Shown here one piece after another: positions 49,675 to 59,816 of a stretch of 64,000 nucleotides of DNA. The stretch is from Anthostomella pinea. Its lineage: Eukaryota > Ascomycota > Sordariomycetes > Xylariales > Xylariaceae. Within the stretch, counting starts at the first letter, position 1. The number at the start of each line of letters is the position of its first letter. Below the pieces are notes generated by a model. It ran no database searches. It saw only the letters and a list, made by a program, of their open reading frames with translations, and was not told where the DNA came from. The DNA lies in NCBI GenBank assembly GCA_963556695.1, contig CAUWAG010000004.1, forward strand, positions 1,674,001 to 1,738,000, in the 5' to 3' direction. A program made the translations under genes and the position numbers.

Positions 49675-51726
49675 TATCTGAGCTTGCCCGTTTGGTCTGG
49701 ATTGGTCTGGCTCTTGTTGGCTGACGCTGGCTCGGTGGCTTCTGGTCCTGATCCTGATCTTGTATAGTATAGACTAGTCGCAGAATATCGAGAACTTTGA
49801 CGTCTGTACGTCTTTTCACAAGAGTATCATAGGTCATGATCGACAGGAGAAGGTCTCTACCACAGGAAGATCGAGCAATAAACTGAAATATACCCTTCAA
49901 GGGCATACATGAATACATTCCAAAGCGCCATCTTAATTGTATCCTACAGCGTTTGAACCTTCCAGGTGCTAGGTACTGAACACCCGCCGTCCACCGCTAG
50001 GAGAACGGGGGTCATTACAATTTCTTGGTTCCGAAGCTTAATAGTACGTCCTCGAGGAGCTGATGCGTAACCTGAGGGGAATCCTTCGGGTACGCTGGAA
50101 GATAGAATTTTGAATGGGATACAGTAATATGTAAGCTTAGGACATCGATGCCAGGATAAAAAGTGAAACGGATCATTGGACTGTTGTTAATATCAAGGGC
50201 GATTCTGGGAGTAAAGGGTGCTTAGCCACTCGGTGCTCACGGAAGCCCGCACTGGGAGTTATACTGTTTTGGATATTGAAAGTAGGTAATCTCCTGATTA
50301 CCCACCACACTGCCGATGCACCTCAGCCTGTCCGGGGGTGGGCGACGGTGTTCGACGGCTTCGTGCTCGTCGGTGACGTACCGTATCGCTGTGTCCACGA
50401 CGACGACGATGACGATGCCGACCACCACCACTTGGCAGACACTGAGTAGTAACTACTGGTCCTGCACGACGCATGTTCGAATCTGCTGCGTGCTTCGTCT
50501 GACCCTTCCATTCCTGGACCTCCACCATGCCTGTTAATAGCAGCTAGCTCACTAGGACGCAGCACTTGCGAGCAAGTCACGCCCGGTTGATCCGCATTGA
50601 GGAACTAGTCGAATCATCACTAGTAACGCGCCTTGACCAGTCTCTTCGAGGGAAGCCGGTCACTCCGCCCTGCCGCCCTGGTCTCCCCGGAATGTCTGCC
50701 GGGCCCGAACTGCGCCGTACTACCCTTGTCCATTCCGCCCGACGCCGCCCTCCGGTCAGGAGCAGGTCGAAGCCAGTGATTTCGGCTGAGGTCGTAGCTC
50801 TTGTTGGTCAACGGACCACCGTATTCTTGCCTTTTTTTCGTGGGCCAGGCCAGAAGTCCAGCCTATGTGGGATCGGGCGTGTCGGGTTTTGGATGGATGG
50901 GTGAAGGACATGAGGGTGAGTATGGGTTTGGAGGGAGGGAGGACGTACGTGTAGCTGGCGCAGCACCAGCTTCCTTCGTTGTCGCCGGCGGTGTTGGCCG
51001 CGGCGAAGCCATAGGCTAGCGAGTACCTAGGCCCAGGGGGTCTATCGGAGCAGGTGAATCCTGAGCCGCCCCCTCCATCGCGCCAGGCGCTCGAGGTGTT
51101 AGGTCGTTCGGGTGGTTGTCATTCTTGTCCCATAGCATATTAGACGGAGGTGGTCGGACGGTTGGTGGCCATGAGCACCGTGTAGTCAGGCATCAGTGCG
51201 TAATGTATTAGGAAATGGAATGGACATAAAGTAGTTATGCCACTGAGAACAGAGGATGTTAAGAGTAACTTGAAATTCCGGGTTACTTACTGATGATTCG
51301 CAATAGTCCCAGTATCACGTCGTCGCACAGTTTCAGGATGCTGTATATACCTGGAGCAAAGAGAACGCGAAGGTACCGGTATGTTCCTGGATTTCAGCGC
51401 TTTCACGCAAGACGACATGTGAAGATGAATTCTGAAAGGCACACGTCGGGCGGGATCTGAAGCAGCAGATATCTCGTACTGACACCAGTAACTAAGCCAG
51501 CCAACCCCAGGCTGCACGGTGCTAACCAAACGAATTCACCCAAGGCCTACCAAGGGTGGCAGGATAAGGTACGTATACAGAAATAAAACGAATTCCTCTA
51601 ACCCAAATCATAGCCCATGGACGGGCGCTCCAGGACGTGTCCTTCGACCGTGGCCGCTCGCACCAGCGCCGGCAAGTCGCCTATGTGAAGCCGAGGCGGA
51701 ATCGCCGCAACATGGCGACCTCCTTT
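49675..51726. other. Spacer, 2.0 kb
   Basis: Short frames only, on both strands, without recognisable content. It holds the coiled-coil gene's 3' UTR and the downstream flank of the small frameshifted gene. Confidence 0.4.
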
Positions 51727-52179
51727 CTAGTTTTGCGGTGCAGATCCCCCAACACCCCCGGCCTCGGCCATGAACCCGACCATGTTGAGTCTTTCCCCCG
51801 GAGCGACGGTGCCGTCGTTCTGGACTGTCCCGCCTTGGACGATAAGGGGAGGCTGCAAGATGGGGCGCGTACTCGTGGTAAAGGGGATCCATTGGGTGCG
51901 AGGCTCGAGTGCTGGTTGTCTTTTCCTGATTCGAAGTGGGCAAGGCTCCGACGGTGTCGCTGATGTCCGTGTTGGTTGCTTGGACGCGGAGTCCCTTTTG
52001 GGTCGTCACAGGTGTGTGAATTGCGGCGACGCTCGCATCCCAGTGTCCCCAGAGAATGGGAAATGAGAGAAACTCTATACATTCCACATGTTAGTCATCA
52101 GTTAACCCCAGGACTCTCTAGGAAGGCCAATAATGTTGACGTGACCTGGATAGTAGGGACTATGTGGTGATGATGGCAT
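51727..52179 (-). pseudogene. Small two-exon gene of unknown function with an apparent one-base frameshift
   Basis: Exon 1 is 52146-52179 (ATG, then codons for PSSPHSPYYP) and exon 2 is 51727-52074; the 71-bp intron has a fungal branch site (TGACTAACA) 14 bases before its TAG acceptor. Coding bias is strong in exon 2 (FPILWGHWDASVAAIHTPV), but the reading frame must shift by one base near 51921-51924, an AAAA run on the coding strand, to continue into LQPPLIVQGGTVQNDG and MVGFMAEAGGVGG before TAG at 51727. Total exon length is 382 nt, one more than a multiple of three. Without the shift the frame runs on as Arg/His-rich non-protein-like sequence to 51608. It may be a true pseudogene, an allele or a homopolymer sequencing error. 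The protein (~126 aa) matches no family I know. Confidence 0.5.
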
Positions 52180-52469
52180 GTGAGTTGCATGATAAGAGTC
52201 CATAAAAATTGGGGAGGAAGCATCAAGTCGGGTCGAATTGCACTGCACTGCACTTACACTTCCCCTTTCCAGAACCACGCCTCATTCACGTAGCAGGAGT
52301 TTTGCCCATGTTTACTCATTCTCCGCTTCATCACCTTCGTCGCCTGACTATTTCGTCCCTATCCCCCTGAGATCGTTATGTGAACGAGGGCTGGGTTTCG
52401 TCTCGACGTCTCCCGCGATGTCAATTTCCTCTGTATATCTTCCCTACTATTAATGTATATGTCTATACA

Positions 52470-52823
52470 TTACGGCTGGATATTGACGCCGAGATTGAGT
52501 AATGGGAAGAAGCTCGGCGCCTGACCTGGCTCGCACTGAATGAAAAGCTCAGATCTCAAGGGGATAGGGGGAAGAAAGGAGTAGTGCATAGTCGGTTCTG
52601 CTACGCTCCAGTATTCGCACCCCCACTTGAGATCGTCGGCGCCGTCATCGTAGACTCTTGCTGCGGGATCCGCCGGCCCCGCTCGGCGAGTAAAGACAAA
52701 CAGAATAGCATTGGGAAATATCGATTTCGAGCTGCCCCTCGAATGCGAAACGCGCGCAGGATGGGACACCTGGAAAAGAACGCGCCAGCCGCTTACTGCC
52801 CCGGGATATTCCGCTACCATCAT
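52470..52823 (-). CDS. Uncertain short hypothetical ORF
   Basis: An open frame of about 117 codons from an ATG near 52823 to TAA at 52470, with protein-like composition in its second half (DDLKWGCEYWSVAEPTMHY). A good intron (GTAAGC.. TTTTCCAG, roughly 52760-52855) could instead join it to an upstream exon reading FRQALFETGPQHE. The opposite strand over 52640-52930 also has a protein-like frame (IDFELPLECETRAGWDTWK), so the coding strand is not certain. No family recognised. Confidence 0.25.
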   Translation of the reverse strand: MMVAEYPGAVSGWRVLFQVSHPARVSHSRGSSKSIFPNAILFVFTRRAGPADPAARVYDDGADDLKWGCEYWSVAEPTMHYSFLPPIPLRSELFIQCEPGQAPSFFPLLNLGVNIQP

Positions 52824-52943
52824 GGACACCAGGCAACAATTTACAAATGCTTACCTCGTGTTGCGGGCCAGTTTCAAACAACGCCTGACGGAAAGTCCCG
52901 TTGCAACGGGTTGGCTGAACTGTGGGTGATTGAAGGGGATTGA

Positions 52944-53889
52944 AGGTGTGGATGGGCGATTGGTTGAGATTCAGCCTCACAGACAGGGGCGACTAAAACG
53001 TCAACGCGTATCCGGAGTTTTAGGATGATTTGAGATGCCCGGGCGCCTTTGGCCCTGGCATAAGGTACCGGTAAGCCGGGACAACAAACGAAACACACTG
53101 CAAACGTTGGAATAATTGGTAAGCTGATAAGTGGCAGCCTAGCAGCCTGCATTCCTTCAGGGCTTGCACTGCCACTGAAGCCAGTAAGCCGGTTGCGCTG
53201 ATTGGCTGGACAGAAGGATTCTGGTGCTCATTTCGTCAAAGGCTTATCTCCTACCCAAAGGCTCGGACTTGCTCCACTCATCCACTTCCCGTCGACGTGA
53301 TTGGCCTACTCGTAAACCGCCCCTTGACGTGATTGGACGCCGAGCCAGCAGCATAGCCTGACTGGGCTGAGTTGAGACTCCGAGAGACGTGACAGATTCT
53401 CATCAATATTACCAAGGTCCAACAGCCCGTACGGACACGGAGGTGCGACAACACCAACACGCCTATGGGCCATGGCAACCCGTCAGCCCATGTCCGTATG
53501 GCCCACGCGTCTTTACGACAAGTTATCCAGTCTCCTACTATTAAATCCTTTTAGCTCGGCAGCTCAGCCGATAATGGACGACGAGTTCGCGTGGCTGAGT
53601 CCTGGACCCGACCCTGTAACCAACATCGCCAAGACTGGACGGATGCGAATGCGAGACTCTGGGGATCTGACCTGGGGTCCTCCGTCCTCACAGTCCTGCT
53701 TATGGTCAGTTATAAGTATGCGCACACCGGCGTCACTCTTGATCTCATCTCACCCCATCTCATCTGTCATTACCAGCCTTGCCATAATATATCTTTCCAT
53801 CTTCCCGTTTCCCGGCCGTGTATTGACGCAACTCCCTCGTTGTCGTCTCGCGAGCTACTGACCCAACGCCGAACACTCCCGCCGCCGCC
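52944..53889. promoter_or_regulatory. Upstream region of the RTA1-like gene
   Basis: About 950 bp with no clear gene. It includes repeated TTGACGTGATTGG-like motifs (about 53293-53335) and a pyrimidine-rich leader before the ATG at 53890. Confidence 0.4.
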
Positions 53890-55014
53890 ATGCCTTCGGT
53901 ATCAGACTTCACGCCCTTCTGCAATCTCAGCGCCGTCGCGAACGGGACCGATCTCTGCACGCCAGAAACATGCTGCTTAGCGTTCGGGGAGATTAATTAT
54001 CTGCCCAACTTCCCCGCCAACGTCTTCTTCGCCGCCGTCTTCCTCTTCCTCCTCATACCCAATGCCTTCTTCGGCATCCGGTACAAGACGTGGTCATTCA
54101 TGACGTGGGTGACGCTGGGCCTGCTCGGCGAGGCCGTCGGGTACGCCGGCCGCATCATGCTGTACGAGAACATCTTCAGCTTCAACGCCTTCCTGGTCTA
54201 CCTGATCCCGCTCACCCTGGCGCCGGCCTTGATCACCGCCAGCATCTACCTGTGCCTGGCTCGCTTGATCAACGTCCTCGACCCGGCCCTCGAGCATACG
54301 CGCCTGCAGCCCATGACTTATACCAAACTCTTCGTGACCTGCGACATCATCTCGCTGATTCTGCAGGCCGCCGGCGGCGCCCTAAGCGCAATCGCCGACA
54401 CCAAGGCCCAGGAGGACACGGGCGTCCACATCATGATTGCCGGTCTGGCCTTCCAGGTCTTCTCGCTCCTGCTCTTCATCGGGCTCTGCACCGACTTTAC
54501 CATCCGCCTGCGCAACGGCCGCAAAACCGGCATGTCGTGGCAGATGCAGGGCGGCGCCAAGTCCACCGGCTCCATCACGTCCAACGTCGACACCTCATAC
54601 GAGTCCGAGGGCTCGCGCATCCCGCCCTTGATACAAGACAGCGAGGACGACGCTCTCCGGTACGCGCACATTACCAATACGTTCATGTTCAAGGCCTTCG
54701 TCGGCACGCTGATCGCCGCAACCCTCCTGATCCTCACCCGCTCCTGCTACCGCCTGGCCGAGCTGCAGGGCGGCTTCAACGGCAAACTCGCCAACGACGA
54801 GGTGCTCTTCATGATCCTCGAGCCCCCGCTGATCTTCCTGTCGTGTGCCCTTCTCATCACCTTCCACCCCGGCCTCGCGCTGAAGGGACTATGGAGCATG
54901 GGCGAATTCAAGAAGCCAACGGTGGACGCCGCGGCCGCTGTCAAGTCCAAGGCTGGCTTCTTCACGTTTCGAAAAGATCAGCGCCGCGGCACGTATGAGG
55001 GTGTTGCCGCTTGA
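53890..55014 (+). CDS. RTA1-family seven-transmembrane protein
   Basis: Single exon, 374 codons. Seven hydrophobic segments can be placed at about 37-62, 67-88, 97-128, 147-169, 178-205, 264-291 and 306-333, with a Ser/Asp-rich cytosolic-type loop at ~210-260. The N-terminus has a Cys-containing extracellular-type stretch (CNLSAVANGTDLCTPETCC) with an N-glycosylation sequon. The blocks ALITASIYLCLARLI and ILEPPLIFLSCALL are typical of the RTA1-like domain. Family members (yeast Rta1, Rsb1) are linked to 7-aminocholesterol resistance and sphingoid-base translocation at the plasma membrane. The substrate here is unknown. The start has a good context (GCCATGCC) after a pyrimidine-rich leader. 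Confidence 0.93.
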   Translation: MPSVSDFTPFCNLSAVANGTDLCTPETCCLAFGEINYLPNFPANVFFAAVFLFLLIPNAFFGIRYKTWSFMTWVTLGLLGEAVGYAGRIMLYENIFSFNAFLVYLIPLTLAPALITASIYLCLARLINVLDPALEHTRLQPMTYTKLFVTCDIISLILQAAGGALSAIADTKAQEDTGVHIMIAGLAFQVFSLLLFIGLCTDFTIRLRNGRKTGMSWQMQGGAKSTGSITSNVDTSYESEGSRIPPLIQDSEDDALRYAHITNTFMFKAFVGTLIAATLLILTRSCYRLAELQGGFNGKLANDEVLFMILEPPLIFLSCALLITFHPGLALKGLWSMGEFKKPTVDAAAAVKSKAGFFTFRKDQRRGTYEGVAA

Positions 55015-56562
55015 TAGACTGGGAACGAGACGGGGCGCGTCGTTGGATGAATCATGTCTTCAGGCATTTACATTTTGAGTTTTGTCTACTGTTTAAGAAT
55101 ACCTGTTTTGCATAGCATGTGGCGTTTAGATCTCTTAGATAGTTTTTAGAAACGATTATTTACTTTCCTCATGGCCCTCTGGCGCGTAACCTGGCTTTGG
55201 AATGTGCGTCATTTGATAGATCCTCTAGTATCGAAATGTACCTTTCCTCGCCCAAACGGTTGCTTTGTTATGTCATGACTTCCATGAGTGGACATTCGTG
55301 GACGTAGATGTGCCCTCAGCGGCGCTCAGAGGGTCCACCCCTTCTCGAGGATCCTCTAGTACGCAATGGAAGAAGGAGAAGCAGTGTTCATCCGAGTAGT
55401 CCGTGTCATGTGACAAGTACCCCATGCTAGTTGCAGCGGCCCGGTGTGCTGATTGACTTACTATACCCGACGCCCTCGTCATGCAAACGCATCCCGTCGC
55501 ACGTCATGAAACGTCCTCAAGCTATTTGAGTAGTAAACAGTCAAGTCCTCACGGTCACACGGGGACTCTCGCCTGGACGTCAACACCGAAGGATGACAAA
55601 CTCGCTGAATTCGTTTTCTTGTCTTCCATTTCCTCCTAGGATTCCCTCCTTGCATGCTCATTGCTTACAGGGCTGCTCCCTGTCATTGCGATTGCCATCG
55701 CCACCGGTCTCATCTGCAGATTTCCCATCATCAGCCTCCACCTCCTCTCACTCACGCAATCCCTCACTCTTGCCCACACCGCGCCTCAGCCTCCACATCT
55801 TGATCCCGACACAACTCCTACAACAACCTCCTCCAGCAAGAACTTGCAAAGGTCCCGCCGACTCATATCATCCACCGAACCCCGGGCCACTAGATCCTCC
55901 GCTTCTTGTATTATACTGTGTCGCCGACAATGTCAAGTAGCCGCGCCCTCAACTTTCTTATGTCTGACTCAGTGAACGCCCGTCTTCTTGTTTTTCATGG
56001 GCTGTCCCAGCAGTGTTAAGGTCGCCACTGTTGGGAAGCCTGAACTCTCGGAAGTTCATCAAGTTGACGTTGAACTCGTCTGCGTCCCGTAGAACTGAGC
56101 CCAAGTCATTGTATCACCTCTCTTGCACTGCTTGCAGAGTGCTGTTGTAGGAGGTACGAAGCCCTTGTGTGCAACAGTTTGGTCCTTCAAAAACGTTGAC
56201 GCAAGTTCTGGCCTGGGAGCGGCATAACTGCAGGACGCTCGTTTGTACTGCAACCCTGCAGCAAGTTCCATTTGTTTGGCCGTTGGTTGGAACCTGTCGT
56301 CACGCATGCATGTTGGCACTCGGCCACCCAGACACATATTGTCGCAACTGATCATGTCACGGAGTAAGTTGTATATCTACCGTCCTTACAGAAGGGCGGC
56401 CAATTGCAGTCGCCCATGTGTTGTCCCCTGCCTAGAATCGAAGCGCCTCATAACAGTTCTTCCCACCTTGAACCATCCGAACTCCAATCTCTGCATCTTC
56501 CCCCCTAAGCTTCCGCGACTAGACACCCTCATTCTGTCCTATTTCCCCACTTAAGTCCAACC
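55015..56562. other. Spacer, 1.5 kb
   Basis: No gene supported. A Pro/Ser/Thr-rich frame at 55661-55975 is probably pyrimidine-rich leader-type DNA and not coding. The right end is the upstream region of the P450 pseudogene. Confidence 0.4.
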
Positions 56563-58176
56563 ATGGACTTGCAAGAGCTCGCGAGCAGCCTCTTAGGCTC
56601 CAGCTTTGTCTACGTGCTCGCTGGTCTCGTTGCAATCTTCGTCTTCTTCGGGGATATCGCCGGAATTGGCAATCGTTACCGAAAGCTCCCAGGCGCTTCT
56701 GTGATCGGCGCAAGATGGTCATTCGAACCGGCCTGGATAAACCGATATCGATTAACGCTATCTGGATGGGCGGTCGCGCAACGTGGCTGGGAAGCTGTGA
56801 CGCCCCCTCTCACGTCCTTGGTGTCGATTGTAGACGCTCATGATCATCCACAGACACCCTCCGGCTTTTTCACGGTCATCAGACCGGAATCGAACGTGAC
56901 TGTTATACCCAGAAGATATGTGGACGAACTATCGAATATTCCTTACCACCGACTGGCGGCGAGTGAGGCTATCGTCAATGTACGAGGCAAACAGGACTGT
57001 ATGCGTCGAAAATGAACTAACCAGTATGTAGGACATGATGCGCCAATACACACGATCGGACATCCTTTTGGGGGGCCATCTCGGCCACCATGCAGTGAAG
57101 AATAAGCTATCGCACCAGCTTAGCCATCTTGTGGACGTTATCGAGGAAGAACTTCTCAACGCAGCCAGCGATGATCCACTAGAAGTGACTGGTAAGTAAG
57201 ACTTAGCGTACATCACGGGGGCTCTGCTTTTTGTTGTCTTTTGGGGTATTTGGGTTTGGCTCCTCCCTTCCGGTCGAAGAGCTTAAAGAATAAAAATAAA
57301 TCATTCACTACCAACTACATCGTTGCTTCCCAAGGAGATATAATCTTAGGCTGACCTTACATGCACACTGAGACATGGTCCGAGCCTAATTTCTCTCGGT
57401 ATATATCGGAGCTTATGGGACGAATAACATCTCGTCTCTTCCTCGGTCTTCCAATCTGTTGGAACGCCACTTGGCTGCAATTGCAATTGGACCTAGTGAA
57501 AGCCATATCTGAGACTACCATCATCATGCGAAGCCTTCCTCGCTACACCCATCCGCTTATTTGCGCTGTCTTACCATCACGGAGACGCCTGCTCAAGTGT
57601 ATGGAGGGCTTGCATGGCTTCCTCGAGCCCCTCATTGCCGAGCGCCAACAGCAAGAGAGCGCCCAAAAATCCGCATACGAAAGACCGAATGATGTGATAC
57701 AATGGACGATTGACCTTGCCAACGAAGAGGAATCCGCACCAAGCAGCTTAGCTGACAGGTTTGTTTACACGATTCTCGGCTTTGTGCAAACAGTGGTTGA
57801 AGTGATCATGAACTGTGTTTACGAACTCTGCGTGAGACCGGAATACATCGAGCCGCTACGAAAAGAGATGGGCATTGAAAAATGGTGGATGGGGGAAGCG
57901 TACTGCTGGCGGACTAGACATAACGGACAGTTTCATCAAGGAGATATCGCGACACTACCCTCCAAGTGCTCGTAAGTTGGTCGCCACTCAAGAAATATAC
58001 AATATGACCCCGTCTACCCAAGCTGACTTCTACTTACAGTTGCGTTTCGACGAATCACCAAGGAAACCATCGTATTGTCCGACAGTCGAGCAAGCAGGCC
58101 TCGAAGTGTTAAGGTCTTGGAGTTACAATTTCTTGACCCGGAGGCTACTGTCATGCCGCGCAAGTCTGCGAAATAA
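56563..58176 (+). pseudogene. Cytochrome P450 pseudogene, haem-binding loop missing
   Basis: N-terminal membrane anchor (SSFVYVLAGLVAIFVFF) and P450-like body: exon 1 56563-56979, exon 2 57032-57191, then coding resumes at ~57373. The layout resembles the fungal P450s with an RYR..GW.V/RYVDELSNIPYH pattern (ent-kaurene oxidase-like group). Lesions: the intron after 57191 finds no acceptor that keeps frame; an extra A in the AAAAA run at 57878-57882 shifts frame just before the K-helix, which then reads DSFIKEISRHYPPSA (ExxR present); a good intron 57972-58039 follows, leading to LAFRRITKETIVLSD. After that the sequence degenerates and stops at 58176 with no FxxGxRxCxG loop. About 430 of ~500 residues are represented. 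It cannot encode a working monooxygenase. Confidence 0.8.
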
Positions 58177-59468
58177 GGTCATGGCAACTGACCATGTGTG
58201 GACTTCCACACGTGTCGCACAATTATTGTGGTTTATCACTGGTGGTCAATGAATATTACTCAGTCTACTACGGGGGGAAAAAACAAAAAAAGCCGGAACA
58301 ATCGAGTCAGGCGTGTGAATCCGAAGCACATTTCTACATTTTGCCCTTCATACAAGCGATTTCGTAGCTTATGTACGCGCAATTGAACCTGAACTGTCCC
58401 TTACATGAGACACTATCCCCTTCATAGCCGCTCATGTCGTTCTCTACCCCCCACCCCGCCTTGCTTCTGACTGAGTCGCCCGCCAATACCAATCTGGCGT
58501 AGATCCAGGTTCAATCCCTCAGTTTTTTGCGTTGATTTTTGTTGAACGCCTTTCTGAGACGAATCTCCACGGTGGGGGCGTACAGCAGCCGTGTCGTCCC
58601 AATCAGAAGGCGACATAGATATCAAGCGTCATGATCGACCCGTCTTGCAGGCGAGTCGCATGTAATGAGGGCAGCGTCTACTGGTGGGGGGAACTTCGGG
58701 GTCATGTAGATGTCGAACTTTCGGGATTTTTCCAACATCCTCGTGTAGCCCTCGGTGGGCTGCAGCGATCGACCATGGCTGCAACCAGGTGTTCCACCAG
58801 AATGCGGGCAGAATGGGGTTCCTGGAAATGGTAGGTCGTTCGAGAAGTCCGAGGGAGCACCGTTGACGGCCCACGGCCCACTCGGCTAGGCGGCGCGTGA
58901 CGTGTCAATTGTGCGCCTACGTGTAGTGGATGTGGTGGATGCGGTGGGTGTGGTCCACTTCCAAAGAAGGAACCTCAAGGCTGACTACCGGATCCTTTCT
59001 CCTTTTAGGAAGAATTGCCGTAACTGCCATGCTAACACATAACGAAAAAGTTCCCATCGCATGAAGTTCTGCTTATCACCATTGCAGATATTTATAGATC
59101 ATAACTTTTGTGCCTAACGGGTCCTCTTTACGTGGTAGTATTAACCACTACCATTTCGAACACCGTCAGAACTGGAAATAGGCTACTCTAGAAATAGCAA
59201 TTCTCCATTTTTGGTGAGATTATGACGTGGAACACTCAAGAGGATACATATTCAACCACGTCTCACTAGGTTGATACTTTCGCAGGTTGGAATCATCATA
59301 AAACCTCAAGCTCTAACACCGACTTGCCATTTCTACTCATCCACACATCCACACGCCTACAAGAAACACACATTGTACAGCACCCACAACAAACACACAT
59401 CGCACAGCACCCACAACAAACACACATCGTACAGCATTCACCAGTCCAGCAAACAACATCTACCTACA
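58177..59468. promoter_or_regulatory. Spacer and leader of the secreted-protein gene
   Basis: About 1.3 kb. A GTGGATG/GGTGGGTGTGG run lies near 58925-58950. The right part, from about 59280, is CA-rich and contains a 27-bp tandem repeat just before the ATG. No gene was seen. Confidence 0.4.
59364..59442. repeat. 27-bp tandem repeat in the leader of the secreted-protein gene
   Basis: Three units beginning AAACACACAT at 59364, 59391 and 59418, two nearly identical and the third partly diverged. The unit equals nine codons and is in frame with the downstream gene, but no ATG lies upstream in that frame, so it is most likely untranslated. Confidence 0.85.
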
Positions 59469-59816
59469 ATGCGCGTTCTTGCCGCCACCACCGCCGCCGC
59501 CTTAGCTCTAGCCTGGCAGATCACCGGTGCTGTCGCCAGCCCAGCAACACAAGACTTAGGGTCCGAACACGAGAGTACGCTGCGCATCCGTACGACCCCC
59601 TATACCGACGAATTTGTATGGTACAATGGCAAATGTGATCGAGGCTCCTGTAAATACGATGGGAAACGTTATCCTTGCTCAAACGGCGGTTGTAAGGCTC
59701 TCCATCCGATAGACAAGGAGGATTGCTGGGTGAAGCTTAGAAAGATTGGAGAGACTACCGTGACTACCGAAATCGAGCTTGGCGAAACCGATTGTCCCCT
59801 TGACGACGACGAGTAG
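59469..59816 (+). CDS. Small cysteine-rich secreted protein
   Basis: Single exon, 115 codons, starting MRVLAATTAAALALAWQITG with a signal peptide probably cut after Ala23-Ser24. The mature part has six cysteines at 56, 61, 70, 75, 86 and 109, enough for three disulfides, and ends in an acidic LDDDE tail. The WYNGKCDRGSCKY stretch faintly recalls the start of small antifungal proteins, but spacing and the long tail differ, so I do not assign that family. Size, secretion signal and cysteines fit a candidate effector or surface protein. The start is the first ATG in frame; upstream in-frame sequence is repeat leader. It lies between a dead P450 and a repeat-rich tract, a typical effector setting. 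Confidence 0.7.
   Translation: MRVLAATTAAALALAWQITGAVASPATQDLGSEHESTLRIRTTPYTDEFVWYNGKCDRGSCKYDGKRYPCSNGGCKALHPIDKEDCWVKLRKIGETTVTTEIELGETDCPLDDDE

Noticed and set aside
54090..54998. 302-aa ORF inside the RTA1 gene
   Set aside because: Arg/His/Pro-rich out-of-frame shadow of the RTA1 coding sequence.
55661..55975. Secreted 104-aa protein
   Set aside because: The hydrophobic start is followed by Pro/Thr/Ser-rich low-complexity sequence typical of pyrimidine-rich leader DNA; no conserved features.
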